A DNA stretch of 64,000 nt from Epinephelus fuscoguttatus (Eukaryota > Chordata > Actinopteri > Perciformes > Serranidae): positions 19,547,207-19,611,206 of the forward strand of contig NC_064769.1 of assembly GCF_011397635.1 (NCBI RefSeq), in the 5' to 3' direction. The notes beneath the pieces were generated by a model. It had not been told where the DNA came from, made no database searches, and saw nothing but the letters and a program-made list of their open reading frames with translations. Position numbers and translations under genes: made by a program. This document shows positions 9,480 to 20,152 of the stretch, piece by piece. Position 1 is the first letter of the stretch, and the number at the start of each line of letters is the position of its first letter.

Positions 9480-12286
9480 TTAATTGCTGGCCCTGACTGC
9501 CTCCTGCTGGTGGTCCTGTTGCTTTAGGCGATAGTCAGCCAAGGCAGCCTTAATGGCATCCTCCGCAAGCACTGAGGAGAAACAATAAGATACATTAAAT
9601 ACATGTGTGGAGCTGTTTGGAAAAGAACACTGTTAGAACGTTTCACTGAAAACTTACTGGAGCAGTGAAGTTTAACCGGTGGAAGACACAGCTCTTTGGC
9701 AATGTCAGTGTTCCTTATTGTCAGAGCTTCGTCCACCTGCAAAGAAAAGCACATAGCTCAAATAACCACAGGAACCTTTCCAGTCAATGATAAGAGATAA
9801 GCAGAGCAAAATAAATAAGAATAAGTAAAGCCATGCATGACACTCCAAGAGGCAGAGAAAGATCTGTAATGTGTTCACTCACAGATTTGCCCTTCACCCA
9901 CTCGGTAGCCAGAGAGCTGGAGGCAATCGCAGAGCCGCAGCCAAAAGTTTTGAACCTGGCATCCACAATCTTCCCCTGGTCATCCACCTCAATCTGTCAA
10001 AATGAGAGTTTTGTTTTTTTTAAAGTTTTACTCAAATGCCAGAGGAAGAATAAGTCCAATTTTGAGAAATTCGTGACCATTAGGGATGTCCCTGATGGCT
10101 AATTTCCATGATGTGTAAAAGTTTAAACTTAGACAAGTTGAATAATCTTAAAATAAAAAAACACTCAGATAACAGTCAAAATTTAACACAATTTAATCTA
10201 TAAGGTTAAACATTGACCGAAAAAATATTGTTTATATCATAAGAGCCATTTGAAATCATTTATCATATTATTCAATAACAAAATTGTATTATACATGCCA
10301 CTGAAATGTGTGGCACTTTGCGTCATGCATTATGATCATTGCACATTATCCTACAAAACATGACAATAACTCACTAAATAATACATTTACTTTCTTTATG
10401 AAAATAAATCTTTAGTTAAATAATAATAATTGAAATAATAAGATTAACCGACTAGTATTTCTAGTGCCAGCTAGCAAGGGTAGCACTGTCTAATGTCGAC
10501 CAATTAGGAACATCACTAGAGACCATTTCATTTTCAACCACTAGATTAAAATAACTATTCTTGTTCCTGTTCAAGTAAACTGCAATATAACAGGGGAAAA
10601 AAATGCTTTATGGCAAAGCTAAACTATGGTGTTACTATAATTCAGTCTTAATGGCTCTGCATGTATAAAAAATAAGAGTGCAATCCATCCATTTTTAGTG
10701 ACAAACATACCTGGAGCTTCATTACATCTCCACAGGCTGGAGCGCCCACCAAGCCAGTCCCAACATTCTTGGAGTTTTTGTCCAGTACGCCAACATTTCT
10801 CGGGTTCTCATAATGATCCACCACCTTCAGACAGAGAAGAAAGGAAACACTGTGTTAGGACAAAAGTAATGCGCCTAAGTGGATTCTAACACACTGTTTA
10901 AAATATTTCACAATAGAAACATAAATTTGGGAAAGTAAATAAACTCCAGCATCCTGGGAGGCTTTTTGTGTTTTAACACTATCCAAAAAGGAGTCTAGAC
11001 GTCTTGAGCATCGATGTTATACAACTCCAAGTTTTCACCATTACGTAAGAGACATTGAAATAAACAGATTAGGACCGGATTTCATTGTCAACTAAATCAA
11101 CTGCTGCATCCTGCCCCCTCCCCCTGGTTTCTGCCGAGTCATTGTGACTTGAACAATACAAGGTGGCTGAGTTTATATCACAAAATATCCTAAAAAGGAC
11201 AACATGTAATCCACAAATTCAACATTATAGTATGAACAGTTTGTGTGTTTATGTTTGTGAGTTCTCAAAATTGAGTTATCCACATATTTATCATCTTTCA
11301 GCTTTTTAAAACAAGTTTCAAGGTATACAATAAAATAGGTAAAATAAATCTCTTTATGATATTAAAGCTTTTTAAGGAACATTTTGATGTACATCTCCAA
11401 AGGATGAAAAATACACAACAGTTCAGCCAGATGGGATGTCAAATTTAAAGCTAGGCACATCAAAAACTAAAGAAGCATTTCAATAAAAAGGTATATTCCG
11501 TTTTAAATCATTCAAATATTAAGAGAGAGCCACCTCTGCTTACCAGCATCTGTGTCCAACTTAATTTGAGCATCATCGACCCTGTGTCTCCATGTTCCAT
11601 CAGACAATCACATCACATAATGAAACTTACAATGAACATCTGGATATTGCTGTTGTGTAAAAATACAGCATCCTTCCACAGGTATAACGTTATAACAAAG
11701 CACTAACAGGTTTCTAGCACACTGCTTAAAGCTTATTAATCGGATGTGATTGCAGTATTAAAGCAGTGGCCATCTGATGGGCAGATTAGTGACGTCTTCA
11801 ATTAACTGACAAGCTAGCAAGACACAAATAAAATTAATTTTAACATGCTGGCGTTTAATTAGCTGGTCTTCTGGTTACACTCCTTTTTGTTTGAGATATA
11901 ACGTTATAACTTGTTAGGCTAATCCACACGACAGCAGACTGATGTAACATGTATTTAGGACATTTGTTCAGCAGGCATATTACATATTGTGGTTAACCCT
12001 ACCTGGTTAAGCACTTTCATCTAACTACCCGAGCCATGTCAACACTGTAACATCCTCATGATGCTGTTATCAAGCTGTAACTACTCAGGGCTAATATCTG
12101 TAAACATTAGCCTGACAGCAGCTAGCTCACGGTGACCCGGCCTCCTTCTGTAACGTTGAAGCTATAACAGACTAAATGTTTTACCTTCTTGTGGTAGCAG
12201 CACCGGGTGATGAACTCCGGAGCAGACAGCCTCCTGGTGAGGAAGGACAGAGGGCTGAGACACTTCTTCGCCACAGGACCCGCCAT
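9480..12286 (-). CDS. iscu: Iron-sulfur cluster assembly scaffold, mitochondrial
   Basis: Five coding exons on the minus strand: 12286-12185, 10824-10711, 9993-9883, 9736-9658 and 9571-9480. All have GT-AG borders and phases join cleanly to 165 aa (human 167). Residues 1-34 are a basic, acid-free mitochondrial presequence (RRLSAPEFITRCC). The mature scaffold starts VVDHYENPRNVG. The three cluster ligands are in the conserved settings GAPACGD (C65, D67), TFGCGSA (C91) and LHCS (H133, C134). The LPPVK motif (128-131... region) that binds the HSPA9/HSC20 chaperones is intact. The protein receives sulfide from NFS1 and builds [2Fe-2S] clusters in the matrix. Convergent with tmem119; a MITE-like hAT element sits in intron 2. 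No defect seen. Confidence 0.96.
10081..10518. mobile_element. Non-autonomous hAT-like element in iscu intron 2
   Basis: The ends are imperfect inverted repeats: TAGGGATGTCCCTGA at 10081-10095 and TTAGGAACATCACTA at 10504-10518. The flanks are an 8 bp duplication with one mismatch, GTGACCAT (10073-10080) and GAGACCAT (10519-10526). An 8 bp duplication is the hAT hallmark. The interior is A/T-rich with no transposase. Confidence 0.6.
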
Positions 12287-12348
12287 GTTGATAGTCAATA
12301 GGTATGGCGCAGTTTGAAAGCAGAGCTTATTAAAATCCTCGAGTCTAC

Positions 12349-12395
12349 TACGTCACGACCAGGGGCGGGGCTAAACTAATCATATCTGCGCATGC
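12349..12395 (-). promoter_or_regulatory. iscu promoter: CRE, GC box, NRF-1-like site
   Basis: Just upstream of the iscu ATG lie TACGTCAC (12349-12356, CRE/ATF), GGGGCGGGGC (12362-12371, Sp1) and TGCGCATGCCCA (from 12387), one base from the NRF-1 consensus YGCGCAYGCGCR. NRF-1 and CREB are known activators of nuclear genes for mitochondrial proteins. There is no TATA box. Confidence 0.5.
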
Positions 12396-13129
12396 CCAGT
12401 TGAAGTGACATCAACATCTTTTCATAACATGGGAAAGTCATGGTGAGCATTCAGTAAACCAGTCTGAAAACATTTTATTTCAAGTAAGGCTGTACATATA
12501 CTTATACAGGCTCCGTGATATCTAAGAGCTCATAGTACCTTATTTTCCAACCTGAACACTAAATATGCTCAGAGAATAAAGGGTTATCTGTGGTTTTGGA
12601 GTCTCTATTGGGCTTTATACATAAAGTTGAAAATTGAACTTAAAATTAACTATGATTTTCAGTAGGCTCTATTAATCTCTCATTGTTTTAAATTAATCAT
12701 TCAGTCTACAACAGGGTCATTTATGTTATGCAGCAACATTTCAGCCTCAAAACTTTGATTTTGTTTTGTTTTTATTTTTATATATGTACATATTTTTTTA
12801 ATCATATAAGAATTGTGACATGTTGAACTGTCAGGAAAGCATGTTGGACAATTTCCGGCCCTCAAATAATAATCCTTATGTGATGAGTGGACTGGTTTTT
12901 ATTGGTCTACAGACCTTGGTGGAGCTGAGTGTTCTAAAAACTGTGGAGGTGACTTCAGGATAAGCAGTGGTGTAGCTGATGAGGTGGATGTACTACTAGT
13001 AGGTAGGCAGGTTACCAAGGAGGAAGTGGGTATACTTTACCATGTAATGGCTTTGTGGCTAAGAAGCGGGTATACCCTGTATACCTGTGTATACCGTCTG
13101 AGGATGGCCCTCCAGCACTGCTCCCCTCT

Positions 13130-13870
13130 TTCCCATATTAAACAATATAGTGTCTGCTGTGGAATTCTTCAGGTCTCTGGGATCCACCATCTCCCAGGAT
13201 TTAAAGTGGACGTCCACTGTCAACACCATCAGGAAAAAGGCCCAGCAGCAGAGGATCTACATCCTGTTCAGAAAGTTCAACCTGTCCTAGGAACGGCTGG
13301 TGCAATTCTGTGTGGTTGGAGCAGCCACCAGACAGGACAGGAACAGACTACATTATACTGTCAGGACTGCAGGGAAAAAAAATCATTGTTGCATGTCTGT
13401 CCTCCATTCAGGACTAATACACCCCCAGAGTCAGGAAACTGCCAGGTTAACATCACTGCAGACCATAACCTGTTCCAACTTCTCCTCTCTGTTAGGCTAT
13501 AGAACACTGTGTGCCAAGACAGTTTGTTTCCACAGGTTGTCACTATGATGAACACCTAACACCAGTCCATAGCATCAGGAACATCCCTGTGGAATAACCT
13601 GGTAACACCAGGCAACAGCTTTACCACTAAGTTATATTTATTTATTTATTTATAATCTAAATACACATTGTAAATCTGTCAAATATAATCCACACATGCT
13701 GCATACACTACATGTCATATCCACCTACCTCATGTATGCAGGCAACCTGTTATATTTATCATTCTACATCTGCACTATTGTCCGACTGTGTTCTCCATAT
13801 ACGTATGTATACACACTTTCATCTATATGGTTATACCTGTACATAGTAGTCAAATGTTTATATTAGTCAA
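13130..13870 (+). mobile_element. LINE fragment (L2/CR1-like), 3' end of reverse transcriptase ORF and tail
   Basis: The translation near 13160-13380 reads LGSTISQDLKW, KKAQQQRIY, RKFNLS, then ATRQDRNRLHYTVRTAGK. This matches the end of the reverse transcriptase of fish L2/CR1-clade LINEs (DLKW...KKAQQRLYFLRQL...KQDRNRLQRTVRTAE). There is an in-frame stop (TCC TAG) and frame damage, so it is dead. A/T-rich 3' sequence with TTTATTTATTTATTT follows. Typical 5' truncation. Confidence 0.7.
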
Positions 13871-13944
13871 AGTTTACCTTGTTCAGCGTTGTTGTCCTTG
13901 TTTTTACCTGCTCTATGTCTATATTATATGCGTACATTGAGAGC

Positions 13945-14095
13945 AACAAAAGAGGGCAGAAGTTTGAGAGTGTGACAAACAGATTAACATCATGAAAAAG
14001 AAGTGAAAGTTATTGCTCACCCAACTTTGTTCCTTTGAAATCCCTCCAAACAAAATATGTCGCTTCCTCAAAATGGCCTTGATGAAATCGTGGCC
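13945..14095 (+). repeat. Inverted repeat pair around cmklr1, left copy
   Basis: Matches the reverse complement of 18880-19035 over about 150 bp. Shared phrases include AGAGTGTGACAAACAG, GCTCACCCAACTTTG and CTTCCT-AAAATGGC. Family unknown to me. Confidence 0.6.
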
Positions 14096-14451
14096 TTTTA
14101 TTATTTGCTTGTTTGGGGTTTTTCTAAGGCTAAAAACTAGTAACTAACTGAAAATGACTTCAGGGACACACAGTAAGTTATGAAAATGACACAATAATAA
14201 CAACAATGACAACTCTTAGTTTCTCCTAATACACACAATATATATAATCAGAAAGAGTGGCCTTCAAAATAATTAAATCACATTTTGAGTATTTCATAAC
14301 TTTATAGTTTATGGTTCATGTAGAAGTTGACTACTTTGCACAGGGTACATGATAAAAATTGAAGACATGTACCAAAAAGGTCACTAATGTAAAATGACCT
14401 TTTCTGTGTTTGTGTGATAAAGAAGACCCTAATCTATAATTTAAGCCACTT

Positions 14452-14455
<4 letters not shown>

Positions 14456-14491
<36 letters not shown>

Positions 14492-14653
14492 TATATAGAT
14501 ATATATAGATATATAGATATATATATATGTCACCATATATATATATATATATATCTATATATCTATATATATATAGATATATATATATATATATATATAT
14601 ATCTATCTATCTATATATATATATAGATAGATAGATATATATATATGGTGACA
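14456..14653. repeat. AT microsatellite with palindromic arms
   Basis: About 200 bp of (AT)n with ATAG/CTAT interruptions. The segment 14528-14653 is an imperfect palindrome bounded by TGTCACCATAT on the left and ATATGGTGACA on the right, so one strand could fold into a long hairpin. Confidence 0.85.
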
Positions 14654-14889
14654 GAAATGTTGCTTCATAACAGGAATTACCCAAAATATATATATATTAA
14701 AAAAAAAAGTTCCACCCCAACTTCCCACAGTCCAGGGTGGCATCTTTAGGTATAGTATAAATATGCAAAAATGGTACAGCACTTGCACTTTAATGTATGT
14801 TACTTTTCACCACCATAAACTACCAAATGACTATTTATAATAGTTCAGATTCGCTCAACCTGAATTACACATGAAGGCATTAGTAATAG

Positions 14890-15090
14890 AAACACAGTAA
14901 CACTGCATACATCGTGGTATCAGAGTATAATGAGATTTACTTTTGGTACTTAAGTATATTTCAGTGCTTATAATTCACCATTTAAATTGAATATGTAGAA
15001 CTTCTAAATGCAATTAAGTATTTTGTATCTTGTGGTTTTTTGTACTTTTACCTAAGTAAAGGATCTGAATGCTTCTTCCACCACAGCTGA
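14890..15090. repeat. Dispersed fish repeat fragment
   Basis: Contains TACTTTTACCTAAGTAAAGGATCTGAATGCTTCTTCCACCAC split over its right end, a phrase I know as a common end of a fish interspersed repeat, preceded by TACTTAAGTATATTT. No coding potential. From 15100 to 16250 I see nothing I can name. Confidence 0.4.
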
Positions 15091-16249
15091 AAAGTCATAT
15101 AAAGCAAAGGACAGTCAGAATGGGGTTCTTATAAGGATATGGCTGCAACGGACTGTTTACCAGAATGCTACAGATTTGCTGGTCAGATGGCTTGTGGTTT
15201 TTCTTTGACAGAAAATAATTTGCTCAGCTTTTCTCTGTTACAAAACCCGCATCATGTGATTTTTGGGGAACAGTTCCCCAAACTGCATGACAACAGTCAA
15301 TGTAAAATGTGGGACGAAAAATTGAGTTAAAGGTCTATGATGTGCAAGACGAAAACTTCCTCTTCCCGCCATATGCTGAACTGGCTCTCTCAGTCATCTG
15401 AAAGACTGGTCTGCTGTTAGTATGTTGTTATTAAAGATACAATACACACAGTGCTATTATCAGTAGTGAAGAATAAAATGCTATTATTCTTTTCTTAGGT
15501 GACTTCTAATTAATTTGAATTTCTTATTTTCCCAAATGACAAATTTGGTTTTAAAAGCAAGCAGGAAACAGATGTGCGCAATGGTTTATTGGTCAGAGTG
15601 CATGGTCATTACCTCAAACATTTGTGTTTTATTTTTTCTTAATGATATGAGCATAATTGAGACACTGGGAGTTCTGCCAGGAATTGGCATGTTACACTTT
15701 TGAGAATGGGTGACGCTGACTCAGTGTTGACTTTAATTGTGATTTCTGTTGTCATTTTTTATCATGTGGGATTTTTAATGCTAATGACATTTTTATTTTT
15801 GACATTTATCCCTTTTTATTACAGATGTGTAGTTAAAAAAATCATTAATTCCCTCCGAGGTAAAACAAAAACAGTAACTACAACAGAAAATGACACTTGA
15901 ACACTGCACTTCTGGTAAAATGGTTTAAAGACACACCCTTGGTTAAGGAACCTGAGTTGATGCCTATTTTTGTGGTTGTGTGGAGGGGATCTCCTCTGTG
16001 ATATTGCAACAGTGTGCTTAAAGGCTGTTGTAAGACTTGAAATACCCGTATAAACACATCACAGTAATAAAATAACTTTATTCAGTTATTTTGACCTCTT
16101 TGGCCAAATGAACTCACTCCAACAGCTGAAAAGGTTCTCATCCAAAAACACAAAATAGTATGTTTTCGGTAAATGAGAGGAGGGCGCATTCTCACTTGTT
16201 CCATGACATATCAATTTTGATTCATCTTTCGTCACTAACACTGCCCAGG

Positions 16250-16327
16250 AAACAGAAGTGAGAAGTTGCCTCCTGCAGCTAGGGAAGAAAGCACTTTCAA
16301 GTGATTGCTTCTGTGTCGAGACATAAC
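16250..16327 (+). other. Probable non-coding exon 1 of cmklr1 (3' end)
   Basis: A consensus donor GTGAGT at 16328-16333 lies 150 bp before the acceptor TTTTAG (ending 16476) of the coding exon. The left limit of this exon is not visible and is a guess. Confidence 0.35.
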
Positions 16328-16491
16328 GTGAGTACTTGAGTCCATTTATACACTAAACTATATTATAATATACTGTATTATACTGTATCATGAACTTTAC
16401 TGTAATATATTGTTTTGATAAAGAAATGTTATATGTAAATGTGTTTCTAAATAAGGACTCTGTGCTTCATGTTTTAGGAAAGGTAACCAGT

Positions 16492-17505
16492 ATGGATGTG
16501 GATTATATTGAATATGGCGATTACACCCCAGACAATGAAACAGAGAGCACCACCGTCACCACAACTGGACTGCTGACTTTCAGTACTCCTCAGTCATCTC
16601 TGACTCATGTTCTGGTGGCACTCAATATCCTTATATCTGTTATTGGCCTCGGAGGAAATTCGTTAGTGATCTGGGTCTGTGGATGGAAAATGAAAAGAAC
16701 AGTCATCACCACCTGGTACATCAGTCTGGCCATTTCAGACTTTTTGTTCTGTGCCGTTTTGCCCCTGGAAGTATTCTACATGATCACCTCACACTGGCCT
16801 TTCGGACTGGTCTTGTGCAAGCTCACCTCCTCCATCCTGTTTCTCAACATGTACAGCTGTGTGTTTCTCTTAGTTCTGATTAGTGCTGACCGCTGTTTAC
16901 TGATTTTGTTTCCGGTTTGGGCACATAACCACCGGACAGTGCCGATAGCATCTGGGATTGTTGTGCTTATGTGGGTCTTTTCTGCCCTTCTAACGTTTCC
17001 CTCACTGCTCTTCAGACAAACCACAGTCCACGGCTCTGTCACTCAGTGCCACACCAATTACATGAGCCATTCCATACACATGGCAGTGGTACTGACTCGA
17101 TTCATCTGGGGGTTCCTGATTCCTTTCCTCGTGATAGTCGTCTGCAGCATGGTGCTCTGTGTGAAGCTGAGAACTTTAACCATCAAGTCAACCAAGCCTT
17201 ACAAAGTCATGGCGGCGCTCATCCTGACGTTCTTCTTCTGCTGGGTCCCCTATCATACCTTTGTTCTGTTAGAGTCAGATGTGGAGAACCACCGCGTGGA
17301 GGTACTTCACACTGGCCTGAAGGTGGGGGCCACCTTGGCTGCAGCAAACAGCTTCATCACCCCAGTGCTCTATGTGTTCATCGGGAATGACTTTAAACAA
17401 ATCCTAAGAAAGTCTTTGAAATCAAGGATAGAGGACGCAATGGCAGAGGATTTCCGCACAGGTGGTCTCAATCACTCAAGGTCTAAGCAGATTGAAATAA
17501 TCTAA
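16492..17505 (+). CDS. cmklr1: Chemerin receptor-like G-protein coupled receptor
   Basis: 337 aa in one coding exon. I chose the ATG at 16492, just after the acceptor at 16476, because residues encoded upstream lie in the intron. It has an acidic, Tyr-rich N-terminus with N15-E-T, and seven helices. Class A marks: GGN56S (helix 1), LAISD83 (helix 2), C109 and C186 for the extracellular disulfide, DRC (133-135) in place of DRY as in CMKLR1, and FFFCWVPYH in helix 6. The blocks SADRC...FPVWAHNHRTV and YKVMAALILTFFFCWVPYHT match CMKLR1 best among chemoattractant receptors. Helix 7 has TPVLY instead of NPxxY. In mammals it couples to Gi and guides macrophages and dendritic cells to chemerin. A nearby relative (GPR1/CMKLR2) is less likely given the locus. 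Confidence 0.82.
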   Translation: MDVDYIEYGDYTPDNETESTTVTTTGLLTFSTPQSSLTHVLVALNILISVIGLGGNSLVIWVCGWKMKRTVITTWYISLAISDFLFCAVLPLEVFYMITSHWPFGLVLCKLTSSILFLNMYSCVFLLVLISADRCLLILFPVWAHNHRTVPIASGIVVLMWVFSALLTFPSLLFRQTTVHGSVTQCHTNYMSHSIHMAVVLTRFIWGFLIPFLVIVVCSMVLCVKLRTLTIKSTKPYKVMAALILTFFFCWVPYHTFVLLESDVENHRVEVLHTGLKVGATLAAANSFITPVLYVFIGNDFKQILRKSLKSRIEDAMAEDFRTGGLNHSRSKQIEII

Positions 17506-18640
17506 AATCAAGTTGAAACCTTTGTCATCAATGACAAACAGTATTTCACTGTACAGAACATTATTATAGCAGTGCACCCCCAGAAAATGTTCACAGAGGT
17601 GGCCAGATGGGGCCAAAACCAAAAGCCATAACTGAATTTCAGGATTTCAATTATGCTGCTGTAGTGAACAGGCTAGTTAAAAAATATGTCAGTGTAAGAG
17701 TTAAGAGATCACGTACTGTTATGGTTTCCTGTTTTACCGTCAGTGTTAATTATCTGATGTGCAATGTCTCATACCAGTACACTTAACATTTTTAGTTCCA
17801 CAGAAATTTGGTTTTTATGTGTTATTCACCTATAAAAACATGTCTTAGATGATTTATTGTTCTTCAAATAAGCTGGTTGTCCTTTTCCTTTAAAGGACAA
17901 ATACAGCTTTATTAGAAAGAGAACAAGGAAGGAACAAAAAAAATAACAGGAACAAGCAATTTTAAAAACACCACATAGAGTTCTCCAATTATTTTAGACT
18001 ATTTTTGCGAGGTGGTGGTAGCGCCACAGATAATAGAGCTGGGTGGCATTGACAGAATCATATGTCATGGCATGTTTTACCTCAGACATGTATATTGTTT
18101 ATATATGCATCAATAATTTATTTATAATGATGATAAAATCTCAAATGTCACAATATCAATTTTGCATGACACAACGATTGCATTTAGTCATTTGAACATC
18201 TTATGTCTTTCAACTTGTATAAATACTTGTAACTTGTAAAAATACATTATTTTTAGATTGCTTTCATGAGTGTGAATGAATTGCTTGTGTTAGTACGTTT
18301 GTAAACCAGTCAGCCCCAAATTAGCTACTGCAGGACAGTATTTTGAATCGAATTCATCATCATTTACAATATATTCTAATTTGGTTGGGCTGATCATGAG
18401 CGAACTGAGTTGAAATATTCATGTGGCCCTATATTAGATACTTTTAATCTTAATCCTATTATCAGTATTAGATGCATATTTACATTTTCAAAAGGAAAGT
18501 GAACAAATGAATGATGTACTAACATTGTTGTAACTTTATTCTGTTCCCTTTGATTTAAACTTCTGTCTTTGATTAAATGTAGCACTCGTAGCAAGCAGAA
18601 CTGCTGAATATTTTATTTGTTTTATTTTAAAGTTAATAAA
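17506..18640 (+). other. cmklr1 3' region with poly(A) candidate
   Basis: Non-coding and A/T-rich. The first good AATAAA after the stop is at 18635-18640. I see no other feature here. Confidence 0.35.
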
Positions 18641-18730
18641 ACATATCACACCTGTGCTTCTTTGTATTTCTATATTAACAGTGAGGAAAAATATGAGAAA
18701 GAAATAGCTCATGGTGACGACTTATCATCA

Positions 18731-18733
<3 letters not shown>

Positions 18734-18761
<28 letters not shown>

Positions 18762-18797
18762 GTAAAAATTATTATTATTATTATTATTATTATTATT
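18734..18797. repeat. (TTA)n microsatellite
   Basis: Two blocks of ATT/TTA repeats separated by TGTAAAAATT. Confidence 0.9.
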
Positions 18798-18879
18798 TAC
18801 TGTGTGTCCCTAAAGTCAGTCAGTTAGTTAGTACTTTAACACTTTTGCAAAAACAAGCAAACAAAGGCTACAATTCTAC

Positions 18880-19035
18880 TGAAGCCATTTTCAGGAAGTG
18901 ATATTATTTTGGGGGAGGGAACTCAAAGCAGCAAAGTTGGGTGAGCAGTAACTTTCACTCGTGTCCTTTTCATATATCATGATGTAAATCTGTTTGTCAC
19001 ACTCTTAAACTTCTACTCTGTAAGGCTAAGTTTTG
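18880..19035 (-). repeat. Inverted repeat pair around cmklr1, right copy
   Basis: Reverse complement of 13945-14095; see that entry. The two copies bracket cmklr1 and are about 4.8 kb apart. Confidence 0.6.
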
Positions 19036-19124
19036 GAGAAAGTTGGTTAGATTAAAAAAACAGGTAGAGGGTTAGCTAGCTAAATCTGGGTCACTCACAG
19101 AACTAAGACTAACTTAGCTCATCA

Positions 19125-19260
19125 TTTTCAGAATCAGAATCTGCTTTATTGGCCAATATATGTGCACTTACAAGGAATTTGTACAATACAAAATAGACAT
19201 ATAGAGACATACAACTAAAAACAAGGACAACAAATATGAGCAAGGTCAACTTTCAACACT
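19125..19260 (-). repeat. LINE 3'-tail-like repeat
   Basis: AATCAGAATCTGCTTTATTGG followed by CCAATATATGTGCACTTACAAGGAATTTG is a phrase common in fish genomes as the inverted 3' tail of a LINE family. No coding part remains. Confidence 0.45.
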
Positions 19261-19285
19261 TGACTAATGGAAAAATTTGAATACT

Positions 19286-19287
<2 letters not shown>

Positions 19288-19334
<47 letters not shown>
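19288..19334. repeat. (CA)n microsatellite
   Basis: About 23 CA units, followed by short AT and ACAT tracts. Confidence 0.95.
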
Positions 19335-19342
<8 letters not shown>

Positions 19343-19494
19343 CATACATATAGGCATAGACAACAACAGTGAAGTCTGTAAACAGTTGGACAATAGTGCA
19401 AAGTTGCAGAGTGCAATATAATAATATTGTATATATAACAACTCTAAGTTCCTCCTAATATACACTATAGATGTATATATTCAGTTTAACATAA

Positions 19495-19580
19495 ATTATA
19501 ATAGTAATAGATAATAAATAAATAATAATAATATATGATTATTATCATAATTACTATATTATTATTATTATTATTATTAG
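19495..19580. repeat. A/T-rich and (ATT)n low-complexity tract
   Basis: AATAATA and TTATTATTATT runs with no coding potential. Confidence 0.8.
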
Positions 19581-19669
19581 TATACATAATACTGGTGCCT
19601 GATTGGTGGAGCCTCTTGTCGTAGGCACCTGATAGGCCTGACTGAGGGCAGCAAAATCCCAGTGAACAT

Positions 19670-20152
19670 AGTGGCCACGCCCCCTGCCTCCTCCTCAGGA
19701 TCTACTACCGGTTAACGTCAACATTGGTGCTGCGGATGCGTGATGTAACAAACAGTGGGGATATTTCTTAACTTATCGCAACAAGTTTTGCTTTTTAGTT
19801 AAAAAATCACGTTCTGAACGACAGTTTGGATTAACGCTGTCGTATTTGTTGTTCGTCGCTTTGTATTCAGTTAAACCGTCACACGGTTGAACTGTCAGTC
19901 TTCTTCGTGTGCTAACGTTAGCAACTCCGTAACCGTTTCTACATGGGAGCTAGCTAGCTAGCAGCCGCTGGACTTTCTTCGATATCACTCCTTTTTTACG
20001 AGTTATTTTTTTGAAACTTCCTGTAGCGTCTTCTCCTCTTTGTTAGCCCCACATCCCCACCCACTGGGCCTCCCTATGTACTTACTTTGAGGCGCTGGCT
20101 GCCAGCGGAGTCCCCCCACCTGAACCCTCTCGTTGAGTGGATCTATCTTTAA
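19670..20152 (+). promoter_or_regulatory. rnf185 promoter and 5'UTR
   Basis: Holds a GC box (CACGCCCCCTGCC near 19675), a CRE-like TGATGTAA near 19740 and several CG dinucleotides. No TATA box. The exact start site cannot be read from sequence. Confidence 0.4.

Noticed and set aside
14414-14626. Frame of Tyr/Ile repeats
   Set aside because: Translation of an AT microsatellite. The same holds for the frame at 43296-43634.
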